This document shows, one piece after another, positions 1 to 8,509 of a stretch of 35,594 bases of DNA. Source of the stretch: Candidatus Kapaibacterium sp. (GTDB lineage: Bacteria > Bacteroidota > Ignavibacteria > Kapaibacteriales > UBA7675); assembly GCA_028284775.1 (NCBI GenBank), contig JANQRB010000110.1, forward strand, positions 1 through 35,594, in the 5' to 3' direction. Within the stretch, counting starts at the first letter, position 1. Each line of letters starts with the position of its first letter. Under the pieces are notes generated by a model. It did no database searches, was not told the origin of the DNA, and was given only the letters and a program-made list of their open reading frames with translations. The translations under genes were made by a program, and so were the position numbers.

Positions 1-1998
1 ATTGGCCTGGATGATGACGATCCCGCCGCCAGCGGCACCTGCAGAGCCGCCGTCATCATTTTGATGACCTGCGCCGCCGCCGCCGCCGAGCAGAAGTGCA
101 AAGGGGGAGCTCGCCTGGCTGTGGCCGCCGATTCCTGCGGCGGAATGAGGATCGCCCGGGAAGGCGCCCGACAGATCGCCGCCTCCGCCGCGGCCGCCGC
201 AACTCTTATTGCTGCCGCCTCCGCCGCCGGCATTGTGATTGTTGCCGCCTCCGCCGCCATTGGCCGCCGCGCCGCGTCCATAGAGGTTGGGAGCGATGCC
301 GAAGCCGGCGATGCCTTCCCCGCGAGCCGCGAAAGATCCCGGCAGCCGTTCGCCGCGGTAGTCGCTGACGGATTGCGGCGCCGGCTCGGCCGAAGGCAGC
401 AGCTCGCCGCCGCGATAGCCTGCGCCGCTGGCGTCGATATCGAAATGCATGGTAACCGTTCCGCGAGCGGCCAGGGCAATTACGCCGCCGCTGCTGCCGT
501 CCCAGGCTTTGGCGGCCAGGGGGTCGCCGACGACGTAGTCATCGAATTCAGGAACGCTGACCAATTGCAGGCCGTGTTCGGCCGAATAGCTGTTGAGCAG
601 CGCGTTTTGCAAAACGATCACTTTGCGTTGTATGTCCGCAATACGATTAAACTCGTAGTTGCCGATATGGTTGGCGTTGATAACCGAGCCATATTGACTG
701 CTGTTTGCGTCGTTAATTTCAGCGCCCTGGCTTTGAATCAGCAGGACTTTATCACCGGCGCGAAATCCCGAAGGGTTGTCAACCGTTAAGATGGAAGGGC
801 AGGATTGCAACTTCGTCACCGCCGTGTAGCGATTAATGACGATCGGCCGTACTTCCACGGGTGCTTCGTCTTCGTCGATGATTTCGACCAGATCGCTCGG
901 CTGCCCGTCATCGCTGATGCCGCCGATCGCCAGCAGTCGTTTCTTGCGGACATTGCCCTTGAAATCGCGATCGGGCACCGCGATCGTTGCGAACTGGGCG
1001 CGACCTACCGCCATATCCGGTCCGGGACTGACGCGAAAGCTGCGCGTGTGGAGCCAGTCCGTTGAGGCGCTTGCGTCATTGTCGGTATCGAAGCCGCCCG
1101 AAATCAGGACGGAGTCTTTATTCCACTGCGCCATTCCGTGCCAGTAGCGGGGATGCTGCATCCGGCCGACGGTGCGGAACTCGTTATTATTTTCGTGAAA
1201 AATCAGGTCGTGCACTTCCAGTTCGCGTTCGGCTAGTGTGCCGCCGCTGATCATCAAATTGCCGCTCCACAGTTTCAGGAGGGCGCAGGCGTTGCTTACT
1301 TCCGGCAGATCGCTGACTTTGAGCCAGGAATCCGAGCTGCGATTGTACGTGTACACATCGGTAAAGCGGCGACTGTCGATGCCGCCCGTTCGTCCGCCGG
1401 CTACCAGCAGCGTATTGGCGCGCGAAAAGCCGCTGACATGTTCATTAATTCGAAAGGGATAACTCGTGACATTTGTCGAGGTACCGCTGTTGATGTCGAA
1501 TATTTCTACGGCGTCGCGGGCGATGAGATCCTCGCCGTCGCCACCGATGACCAGTATCTCGCTATCGCTGATAAACTGCGCCTGAAACTGGCGCCGTCCG
1601 ACGTTCAGATTGCCGATTTCCGTCCAGGTGTCCGCGCCGGGATCATAACGTTCGCAGACCGTCGTGGTACCGATTGCGCCGGCCGCCGCGCCGCTGACCA
1701 CGATGACGCTGCCGTCGGACGCGACCAGGGCCACAAATTCGGAGCGCGCCGTATTCATCGGGCTGAGTGTACTTATCGACTCTGCGTCGAGGTCCAGTAA
1801 CTCTACCGACGCCGTCGGTCTGTTGCCATCGGGCGAACCGCCCATAACAAGCACGCGTCCGCCGTCCAGCGCTACTACGCCGGGAAAGGATCGCGCTGAT
1901 TCCATTCGCCCGAATTCGCGCCATTCCGGTTGGGCTTCGAGGATGGAAGCGGCAAAAAAGCTGAGCAGCAGACCGAAACAAAGTTTATGTCGCAGCAT
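1..1998 (-). CDS. Kelch-repeat secreted protein with Gly-rich module, 3' end outside window
   Basis: Translating the minus strand from the ATG at 1998 gives 666 codons without a stop to the window edge, so the C-terminus is missing. Residues 1-22 form a signal peptide (MLRHKLCFGLLLSFFAASIL, then EAQ). Residues ~23-400 carry kelch-type beta-propeller repeats (recurring hydrophobic strand plus GG, then a Tyr/Trp-containing strand such as YDPGADTW and YNRSSDSW). Residues ~420-560 form a module with the pattern VDNPSGFRAGDKVLLIQ, followed by GNYEF and WDGSSGGVIAL, which I associate with secreted Bacteroidota proteins. Residues ~571-666 are Gly-rich runs ending in GGGIVII. It resembles the next upstream gene over the propeller part (both begin EWR after the signal peptide), so the two look like tandem paralogues. 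The lost end may carry a type IX sorting domain like its neighbour; that is inference. No Shine-Dalgarno is visible (leader ends AACTTTAA). The function is unknown; a surface or secreted binding role is likely. Confidence 0.88.
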   Translation of the reverse strand, partial: MLRHKLCFGLLLSFFAASILEAQPEWREFGRMESARSFPGVVALDGGRVLVMGGSPDGNRPTASVELLDLDAESISTLSPMNTARSEFVALVASDGSVIVVSGAAAGAIGTTTVCERYDPGADTWTEIGNLNVGRRQFQAQFISDSEILVIGGDGEDLIARDAVEIFDINSGTSTNVTSYPFRINEHVSGFSRANTLLVAGGRTGGIDSRRFTDVYTYNRSSDSWLKVSDLPEVSNACALLKLWSGNLMISGGTLAERELEVHDLIFHENNNEFRTVGRMQHPRYWHGMAQWNKDSVLISGGFDTDNDASASTDWLHTRSFRVSPGPDMAVGRAQFATIAVPDRDFKGNVRKKRLLAIGGISDDGQPSDLVEIIDEDEAPVEVRPIVINRYTAVTKLQSCPSILTVDNPSGFRAGDKVLLIQSQGAEINDANSSQYGSVINANHIGNYEFNRIADIQRKVIVLQNALLNSYSAEHGLQLVSVPEFDDYVVGDPLAAKAWDGSSGGVIALAARGTVTMHFDIDASGAGYRGGELLPSAEPAPQSVSDYRGERLPGSFAARGEGIAGFGIAPNLYGRGAAANGGGGGNNHNAGGGGGSNKSCGGRGGGGDLSGAFPGDPHSAAGIGGHSQASSPFALLLGGGGGAGHQNDDGGSAGAAGGGIVIIQAN

Positions 1999-2196
1999 TT
2001 AAAGTTTCACTTATTAATGAGACATACGTACGATTCGAAAAGTCGCAGGAGTTGAGACGGAGAATCGTGGTCGTTCAATAGCTCGAATGTTGGCGGTGGA
2101 CGGACTGATTCGCCACCGACCTAGCCTAGTGTTTGTACGCCCGGCGAAGTTAGCATTTTTGCGATTGTGATGAAAGGGATTCTCTCGGGGCGAAAT

Positions 2197-4785
2197 TCAG
2201 CGTTGAACAGCCAGTGGAACGCTGAAGCTGCCTCGATTGCCGGTGACAAGCGCATAGTACAAACCTTGCGGTACGTGACTTACATCCATGTCGTAGCTGA
2301 CCCAGCGTAAGGCGCCATGCGCCTGTATTTCGTCCTCACGAAAACGCAGCGAGCCAAGCGCGACCACCCGGCCAAAGATATCATACACGCGACAAAGGGG
2401 AGCAAGGTCAAGGCTGTCGGGATTGCAGGGTAACTCGAAGCTCAGCTCAGTCCGGTCAGATGCGGGATTCGGCTGTACGATGGCCGACCCCAGGATAACA
2501 TTGTCGAAACCCACGGTTCGTGCGCGCAGTGCCAGCTGACAATTGTGTTCGGGCTCGGATTGGAAGTCATTGCGCTGCATGCCGTTGCATTGCAGGAGAA
2601 TCCGCTGAACGCGGCAGTTGAGATTGATTGTCAATTCATCGCTGGCAACGCGCAGGTGTCGGGGTGCATAACAGACTTTCAATCGGAAGGTGTCGCCAGG
2701 CTGGATATTTTTCAGGGCCGCAAACTGCGATGCCGGCAGAGAATACTCCGTATTATTGAAGAGCCAGAAGGAGGAACCGCGAAAGAGATCGAGTCTGGTA
2801 GCGCCGCTGTTGCGCATCGGAATTTCGACACAATGGAGGGCGGTGGCATTGCCGCAGTTCATATCGAAACGCCGGCCGTCGAGCTCAAGAACCTCGATGG
2901 CATCCGGGTTGAAGGCCAGCGTCACCGTATCGGAGCTGGCGAAACAGCCCGGTCCGAGCGCAACTTCCACGTGGTAGTCACCGGAGCTGCTCGCATCGAT
3001 AGTCTGCGTTGTCGCCAGCAGGACACCGTCGCGATACCAGCGATATTGCTGGAATCCTTCACCGGCATCGAGTGGAATAACATCGCCCTCGCAGCGGCTG
3101 CTGCTGGGAACCAGCGCTTGCAGCGACGGTGCTAACGGCCGCTCTGAAATAGTGATGTTAACAGTGCTGCTCTGCGCGACACAGCCGTTGGCGGCGGTGA
3201 CACGCACCGAGTAGGCGCCGACGATGCCGGTTGTTATGCTTGGCGTCGTTGCGCCATTTGACCAGAGGTAGGAGTCATACGAGCCGTCAAGACGCAGGGT
3301 CGCGACTTCACCATCGCAGAGGCCGAGCTTGTCGGCAAGGATTCGCGGTGGCGGCTCGATGCGGTTGCTGATCAAATCGCTGAATGAGAGTGTTTCACCG
3401 GCCCCATTACCGATGTCGAGTCTGAAAGTACTGGGGATCCAGGGGTCGATCAGATTAATTGTCACCCGTACTTCACTGGCCGGAAAAATGTCCGGTTCCG
3501 CCGTGAATTCGACGTTATCGGGGTCAATGAGCGCCAGGAAGGTAACCAGATCGTCGGGATCGCTGACCGTGAAGGAGATGTTGGTGCAACTCTCTTCGAT
3601 GTCGTGAATGAAGGGCAGGGAGGCGCTGCTGCTGCGCAGCACCTCAATGGACGTTGTGTTGCCGACGAGTTGAAAGCCGGAGATAAGGGCGACGCAGCTC
3701 TCGACAATCGCGCCATCGTCGTCGCGACGCGGGAGCGAGACTGCGCGTGCATGGTGACGGCGTTCGATGAGTGCCGGTCCATCTTCACGTCGCCAGCCGC
3801 CGTCATTGACCAGTCGCTCGCTCGAGTTGAGGCGGCTACCCGTTTCGTCGATACCCGCCAGTACCAGGAAACTCGTTTCGTCCCATTGCGCCATTGCGTG
3901 TGTAATGCGCGGCTCGTTGAGACGGGCAATCCGGTTGAAAATACCGCCCCCGGCAATCAGGACATCATCGTGAAATTGGGGATCCTCGTTCAGTCCGCCG
4001 CCACTGACAGCCAGGCTGCCGTCCCACAAGGTCAGGACCTGCGGGGCAAACATACCGGGATTCGGCAGCGCGGAAACCACCTTCCACTCATTTGATGAAG
4101 ATTCGTAGCGCAGGACATCGGGTGAACGCGGGCTGTCGGCGCCGCCGCTGCGGCCGCCAAAGACAAGTATGCTGCCATCGCTGGCGATAGCGGCGGCGCC
4201 CGAGTGTATGGGCCCCGGCAGCGACGCAATTTGTCTGCTTGTTCCCGTCGTCAGGTCGAAAATTTCCGCCGTAGACAGCACGGTTGAGGCATTGCGTTTG
4301 CCCCCGGCGACCACAATCTCGGTGGCTGAGATTGCCGTGGCCATAAACGCAAAGCGGGCTTCGATCAGGCGGCCCACGATCCGCCAGGTATCGCTGTTGC
4401 GATCGTACAGTTCAACCGCATCGCTTAAGCGGCCGTCGACACTCGTAACGCCCGCGATCGCCACGACATTCGAATCGTTGGTGACTGTGGCGACAAAGTC
4501 GGCCCGTGCTTCGTTCATAGCCGCGGCAGGAAACACGCTACTGCGGCTCAGGTCGATAATTTCGCAGGAAGCAAGCGGTGTGCCGCTGCCCGGCTGGACG
4601 GATCCGCCCCAGCCTCCTAGTACAAGAATCCGATCCGGACCGATCGGATGGGCGGCAAAGAGATGCCGACCGTCCGTCAACTTACCGCCGAGCCTCCACT
4701 CCTGGGCATGGACACAGGTACAGGCAAGGGCTGCCACCACCCCCGCCAATGTCGCCATTGCCAGTGTAACTCGTATCCGCTGCAT
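2197..4785 (-). CDS. Kelch/Ig-like secreted protein with type IX sorting domain
   Basis: An 862-residue secreted protein. Residues 1-27 are a signal peptide ending CVHA|QEW. Residues ~28-395 form a kelch-type propeller with repeats such as AVELYDRNSDTWRIVG and ILVFGGRSGG. Two Ig/PKD-like domains follow (~475-555, with WSNGATTPSI and GAYSVRVTAANGC; ~560-645, with YRWYRDG and GDYHVEV). A beta-rich segment at ~645-760 resembles the ASPM/SPD-2/Hydin-type domains seen in such proteins. Residues ~775-862 fit the type A Por/T9SS C-terminal sorting domain: PNPASDRTELSFELP, VYDIFGRVV, then VPQGLYYALV and a short basic end. Known members of that domain family cross the outer membrane by type IX secretion. 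AGGGTG lies a few bases upstream of the ATG. It is separated from the downstream paralogue by about 200 bases. The ligand is unknown. Confidence 0.92.
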   Translation of the reverse strand: MQRIRVTLAMATLAGVVAALACTCVHAQEWRLGGKLTDGRHLFAAHPIGPDRILVLGGWGGSVQPGSGTPLASCEIIDLSRSSVFPAAAMNEARADFVATVTNDSNVVAIAGVTSVDGRLSDAVELYDRNSDTWRIVGRLIEARFAFMATAISATEIVVAGGKRNASTVLSTAEIFDLTTGTSRQIASLPGPIHSGAAAIASDGSILVFGGRSGGADSPRSPDVLRYESSSNEWKVVSALPNPGMFAPQVLTLWDGSLAVSGGGLNEDPQFHDDVLIAGGGIFNRIARLNEPRITHAMAQWDETSFLVLAGIDETGSRLNSSERLVNDGGWRREDGPALIERRHHARAVSLPRRDDDGAIVESCVALISGFQLVGNTTSIEVLRSSSASLPFIHDIEESCTNISFTVSDPDDLVTFLALIDPDNVEFTAEPDIFPASEVRVTINLIDPWIPSTFRLDIGNGAGETLSFSDLISNRIEPPPRILADKLGLCDGEVATLRLDGSYDSYLWSNGATTPSITTGIVGAYSVRVTAANGCVAQSSTVNITISERPLAPSLQALVPSSSRCEGDVIPLDAGEGFQQYRWYRDGVLLATTQTIDASSSGDYHVEVALGPGCFASSDTVTLAFNPDAIEVLELDGRRFDMNCGNATALHCVEIPMRNSGATRLDLFRGSSFWLFNNTEYSLPASQFAALKNIQPGDTFRLKVCYAPRHLRVASDELTINLNCRVQRILLQCNGMQRNDFQSEPEHNCQLALRARTVGFDNVILGSAIVQPNPASDRTELSFELPCNPDSLDLAPLCRVYDIFGRVVALGSLRFREDEIQAHGALRWVSYDMDVSHVPQGLYYALVTGNRGSFSVPLAVQR

Positions 4786-4892
4786 GTTTGCACCCTATTG
4801 TCGCAGATCGCCGGGTTCAGTCACAGTCCCGCATAGATCGTAATTTATGAAAATCCCTGTGATTGCGCACAGATTTAGGGCGGAACAGATCT

Positions 4893-5069
4893 GCCCGGGA
4901 TGACAGCAGGACAAGGTCAATCTACTTTCTTTGCAAGCAAGGATGAATCGAGGCTTCAGGATATCAGGAAGGTCGGGGCGCCGGGCAGCTAGTCCCGCTT
5001 CCGCAATTGTTGTTGTCCCTGCTTGTAGGGCAGGACGACAGAATGCCTGTTTGCCGGGATGACCGCAGG
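4893..5069. repeat. Imperfect short intergenic repeat units (CCGGGATGACxGCAGG)
   Basis: The spacer between surE and the kelch gene holds two near-identical units, GCCCGGGATGACAGCAGG (4893-4910) and GCCGGGATGACCGCAGG (5053-5069), and a weaker relative, GGGCAGGACGACAG (5028-5041). Beside the last is a small stem CCTGC/GCAGG (5019-5035). Such units resemble dispersed intergenic palindromic elements of many genomes. Whether they recur elsewhere in this genome cannot be seen here. No other gene or promoter was recognised in 4786-5080. Confidence 0.35.
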
Positions 5070-5080
5070 CCCGCGGAACT

Positions 5081-5836
5081 TCAGTCGAACAGCGGTTTCA
5101 GGCGCGCGACCCATTCTCTATTGGTCAGTTGAAATTTGATAGGCGTAATGGAAACGTAACCCTGCTGCAAAGCCGCGTCGTCGCTTTCCTGATCGTCGCC
5201 CGGCGAATGATAAACGCCATGCAGCCAATAGTAGTCGCGGCCCATGGGATCCTGACGTTTATCGTAGCGGTCATCCCAGTAGCCTGTGGATAGCGGGACA
5301 ACTTTAACGCCAAGGATTCGTTCGCGCGGCAGATCGGGAACATTAACATTTAACATCGTATCGCCGGGCAGGTCCATCGATGGTATCCGGCGAGCAATCC
5401 GGGCGGCGAAGCTTGCTGCAGCCCGGCAGTCGGCAGCGGGGTCGAAGGTCGTGAGCGAGACGGCCATTGCGCGGCAGCCCATTATCATGCCTTCGGTGGC
5501 TGCCGAGACGGTGCCGGAATAGACGACGTTAACTGCGGTGTTGGCGCCGTGGTTAATACCCGACACGATCAGGTCGGGCTTGAAATCGAGCAGCGTGGTC
5601 AGTGCAAGCTTAACACAATCGGCAGGTGTGCCGTTGACGGCAAATCCGAACATAGATCCGTCGCGATGAAAGGGCGTGATGCGCAGCGGTGACGACACTG
5701 TCAGGGCGTGACCTACCGCACTCTGCTGCCGGTCGGGGGCTACGACCGTTACCTCGCCGAGCGCACGCAGCTCCCGGACGAGCGCATAAATTCCTTCTGA
5801 ATCGATCCCGTCGTCATTCGTAACCAGAATTCTCAT
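5081..5836 (-). CDS. surE: 5'/3'-nucleotidase SurE
   Basis: A 251-residue cytosolic phosphatase of the SurE family, which removes phosphate from nucleoside 5'- and 3'-monophosphates. The N-terminus MRILVTNDDGID holds the metal-binding Asp pair (N8-D9-D10), followed by VVAPDRQQSAVGHALT with the conserved Ser, and VNGTPADCVKLAL. ISGINHGAN carries the conserved Asn of the metal site. Length and order match full-length SurE. It is the last gene of the minus-strand run rng-dxr-rseP-surE, 31 bases downstream of rseP, so it is probably co-transcribed. No strong ribosome binding site is seen (ACAAGA before the ATG). Confidence 0.97.
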   Translation of the reverse strand: MRILVTNDDGIDSEGIYALVRELRALGEVTVVAPDRQQSAVGHALTVSSPLRITPFHRDGSMFGFAVNGTPADCVKLALTTLLDFKPDLIVSGINHGANTAVNVVYSGTVSAATEGMIMGCRAMAVSLTTFDPAADCRAAASFAARIARRIPSMDLPGDTMLNVNVPDLPRERILGVKVVPLSTGYWDDRYDKRQDPMGRDYYWLHGVYHSPGDDQESDDAALQQGYVSITPIKFQLTNREWVARLKPLFD

Positions 5837-5867
5837 TCTTGTAGCGCTCGCAGGGCAACAAATAAGC

Positions 5868-7250
5868 TTAGTTGAAGAAATTGCGCATTATGTCGAAGCC
5901 AAAGACCACGGCCATCAGTCCGAGCAAAAGCACCATTCCAACATACTGAATAGACATTTTCAGTTTGGTCGGCACTTCGCGGCGCATGACCGCTTCGACG
6001 ATGATGAAAACAAGGTGGCCGCCGTCAAGTGCGGGAATCGGCAATATGTTGATAATGGCAAGGATGACCGACAACATTGCAAGAAAGTTAAGAAATGACC
6101 AAAATCCGCCGACCTGAAAACTTTGACCGGCCATCTTGGCAATCTCGATCGGACCGCCGAGGGAATCCTGGGCCCGCAGCTTGCCTTTGAATATCTGGCC
6201 GATCTGATCGACAAAACTCACGCAGGTGCCCACCGTCTGTTCCCAGCCGTACGCCAGGGACGCGAAAAAGGAATATGTTTCCTGCCGACCGTCAAAGTAT
6301 CCGCTCATCTTAATGCCGATGTGGCCGTTTTCGTCGAGAAGTACCTGGCCGCTTTTGGTTTCGCCGCCGGTCTTCCAGACCAGTGTGATCGTTTCGCCCG
6401 GCCGTGACGTCACATAGTCCGAAAGCTGAACCGTGGAATAAATCCGGATCGGCCCTGCCTGAATTATCGTGTCGCCGGCGGCCAGCCCCAGCTGCTGCGC
6501 GCGATCGCTGACGACTTCATTCACCACCACCCGCAAATTATCCGGCAGAATTCCCGGTGCCTGTTTGCGTTCCACAAAGCCCGCCAGCGTGGCGCCATCG
6601 AGGTCGAGCACCAAACGTTGTCCGTCACGAATCAATTCAACTTTTTTGTCGTCGCCGATGCCACGGATAAAAATCAGCTCTTCGACGTCTTTCCAGGTTT
6701 CCGGCCTTTCATCGTTAACCGTCCGGATTTCGTCGCCCGTCCGCAAGCCCGCCTTTTCCGCCACCGAGCCCGGCGTAACATAACCGATTGTAGACGTGGG
6801 ATTGACTTCGATACCGGGGAAAAAGGCGATTGCCGCAAAGACGACCACCGCCAAAAACCAGTTGAGTATGACGCCGGCGCTAATGGTCAAAAACTTGGCC
6901 AGGCTGCCTTTTGATCGAAATTCCCAGGGCTGCGGTTCACTGGCAAGATGTTCGGTATCCATGCTCTCGTCGATCATGCCGGCGATTTTCACATAACCGC
7001 CGATCGGCAGCACTGCTATGCGATAATCCGTGATGCCGTCGCCTTCCCAGTCGTCGGGCAGGTCGCCGTAGGTGAAGCCGTTACGGCTGTTAAAACCAAA
7101 GAGGCGCTTGCCCATCCCGATCGAGAAGATATCGACGCGCATTCCCGTCATTCGCGCAGCAATAAAATGACCGAACTCATGGATCGTGACCAGGATTCCG
7201 ATCAGGATGATAAACATTACGACAGCATTGACAATATCGACAAAGTCCAT
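5868..7250 (-). CDS. rseP: Site-2 zinc metalloprotease RseP
   Basis: A 460-residue inner-membrane protease of the S2P/RseP family, which cuts transmembrane segments of anti-sigma factors and leftover signal peptides. The zinc site HEFGH sits at residues 24-28 in the first membrane segment. The second conserved motif, LDGGHL, lies near residue 405. Between them are a membrane segment at ~105-128 and two PDZ-type domains (~150-225, GYVTPGSVAEKAGLRTGDEI; ~235-315, SDRAQQLGLAAGDTII). Two more membrane segments close the protein. The double-PDZ layout is that of E. coli RseP. It lies 71 bases after dxr, an order common in many bacteria. A partner anti-sigma factor or site-1 protease is not in the window. 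Confidence 0.97.
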   Translation of the reverse strand: MDFVDIVNAVVMFIILIGILVTIHEFGHFIAARMTGMRVDIFSIGMGKRLFGFNSRNGFTYGDLPDDWEGDGITDYRIAVLPIGGYVKIAGMIDESMDTEHLASEPQPWEFRSKGSLAKFLTISAGVILNWFLAVVVFAAIAFFPGIEVNPTSTIGYVTPGSVAEKAGLRTGDEIRTVNDERPETWKDVEELIFIRGIGDDKKVELIRDGQRLVLDLDGATLAGFVERKQAPGILPDNLRVVVNEVVSDRAQQLGLAAGDTIIQAGPIRIYSTVQLSDYVTSRPGETITLVWKTGGETKSGQVLLDENGHIGIKMSGYFDGRQETYSFFASLAYGWEQTVGTCVSFVDQIGQIFKGKLRAQDSLGGPIEIAKMAGQSFQVGGFWSFLNFLAMLSVILAIINILPIPALDGGHLVFIIVEAVMRREVPTKLKMSIQYVGMVLLLGLMAVVFGFDIMRNFFN

Positions 7251-7321
7251 TCTAATGATCCAGCTTATACATTCGAAACAGTAGCGCGTCGTTCCGGTGA
7301 TTCATCGCTCCGGGCCGCGCC

Positions 7322-8485
7322 TCAGTTCACCATGGCAGAAACGAAACCGCGTGTCTCCGCGTCAACGGCGAGAATATCGTCCAATGACGGATCAACGACA
7401 TTATCAATTTTACGCAAAGCTTCTTCGATACAGCGCGGGATATCGTAGAAAGCAATTTTTTCGGCGAGGAAGGCCGATACGGCCAGCTCGTTCGCGGCAT
7501 TGACCACCGCCGGCGCCGTTCCGCCGGTCTGAATCGCTTCGAATGCCAGGCGCAGGCAGGGGAAGCGTTCGTAATCGGGCGGATAAAACGTCAGGCTCCC
7601 GATCGCCGCGAGATCCAGCCGTTCAAAATCGCTGCGGACGCGCTCGGGATAGCTGAGGGCATAAAGTATCGGTACCTTCATATCCGGCAGTCCAAGCTGT
7701 GCTTTGACCGAGCCGTCACAAAATTCGACCATGGAATGGATGATACTCTGCGGATGCACCACCACGTCGATTTTTTCGACCGGGATGTCGAAGAGCCAGC
7801 GCGCTTCGATAAGTTCAAAACCCTTGTTCATCAGCGTAGCCGAATCGATCGTGATTTTGGCGCCCATCGACCAATTGGGATGACGGAGCGCCTGCGCGCG
7901 GGTAACGCTACGCAGCTCAGCCGCCGGTGTTTCGCGGAAGGGTCCGCCCGAGGCGGTGAGGATCATTTTGTCGATGGCCGTGCTGGCTTCGCCCGCCAGA
8001 CATTGCATAATCGCGCTGTGCTCGCTGTCGACCGGTAATATGACTGCGCCATGCCGCCGGGCGGCGGCCGTTATGACATTGCCAGCGCTCACCAGCGTTT
8101 CTTTGTTGGCCAGCGCAACTGTTGTACCGCGCTGCAGGGCGGCGAGCGTCGGCAGAACGCCCGCGAAGCCAACCAGCGACGACATTATCATATCGTTGCC
8201 TTCCCAGGCGGCGGCTTCCTGCAGGCCCTCGTCGCCGCAGAGGATAGGGCCGCTGAAGGAAGTCGTAGCGCGGAATTGTCGAAACGCTTCTTCATTGCGA
8301 ACTACGACGCCGTAAGGACGGAAGCGCCGCGTCTGATCTTCCAACAAATCGATCCTGGTATTGCTGCTGATGTAGCCCAAACGCATCGGTCGGTCCAAAC
8401 CTGTCAGGACGTCCAGTGTTTGACGGCCGATCGAGCCGGTGGAGCCAAGAATAGAAATGGTTTTTTGATCGCTTGCACTAGTCAT
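7322..8485 (-). CDS. dxr: 1-deoxy-D-xylulose 5-phosphate reductoisomerase
   Basis: A 387-residue enzyme of the MEP isoprenoid pathway that converts DXP to 2-C-methyl-D-erythritol 4-phosphate using NADPH and a divalent metal. The NADPH loop GSTGSIG lies at residues 14-20. The metal and substrate region shows PVDSEHSAI, SGGPFRETP, HPNWSMG and ATLMNKGFELIEA, all family hallmarks. Length is normal. The start lies 24 bases after the rng stop and has no visible Shine-Dalgarno, so translation may be coupled to rng. A second MEP gene, ispF, lies about 4.3 kb away on the other strand. Confidence 0.97.
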   Translation of the reverse strand: MTSASDQKTISILGSTGSIGRQTLDVLTGLDRPMRLGYISSNTRIDLLEDQTRRFRPYGVVVRNEEAFRQFRATTSFSGPILCGDEGLQEAAAWEGNDMIMSSLVGFAGVLPTLAALQRGTTVALANKETLVSAGNVITAAARRHGAVILPVDSEHSAIMQCLAGEASTAIDKMILTASGGPFRETPAAELRSVTRAQALRHPNWSMGAKITIDSATLMNKGFELIEARWLFDIPVEKIDVVVHPQSIIHSMVEFCDGSVKAQLGLPDMKVPILYALSYPERVRSDFERLDLAAIGSLTFYPPDYERFPCLRLAFEAIQTGGTAPAVVNAANELAVSAFLAEKIAFYDIPRCIEEALRKIDNVVDPSLDDILAVDAETRGFVSAMVN

Positions 8486-8509
8486 AGGGCGGGACGTCCG
8501 CGGACGCTG

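Noticed and set aside
61..789. Long plus-strand frame rich in Ala/Arg
   Set aside because: It is the antisense of the Gly-rich part of the minus-strand kelch gene; GGC codons read backwards give open GCC frames.
2089..2120. Stem GTTGGCGGTG / CGCCACCGAC between the kelch genes as a terminator
   Set aside because: It contains a C-A mismatch and two G-U pairs that fold only on the plus strand, while the genes are on the minus strand. No T-run follows.
4857..4872. CTGTG-ATTGCG-CACAG as a CRP/FNR-type site before the kelch gene
   Set aside because: Half-sites are only 5 bp, the spacing differs from the CRP consensus and no promoter boxes fit around it.
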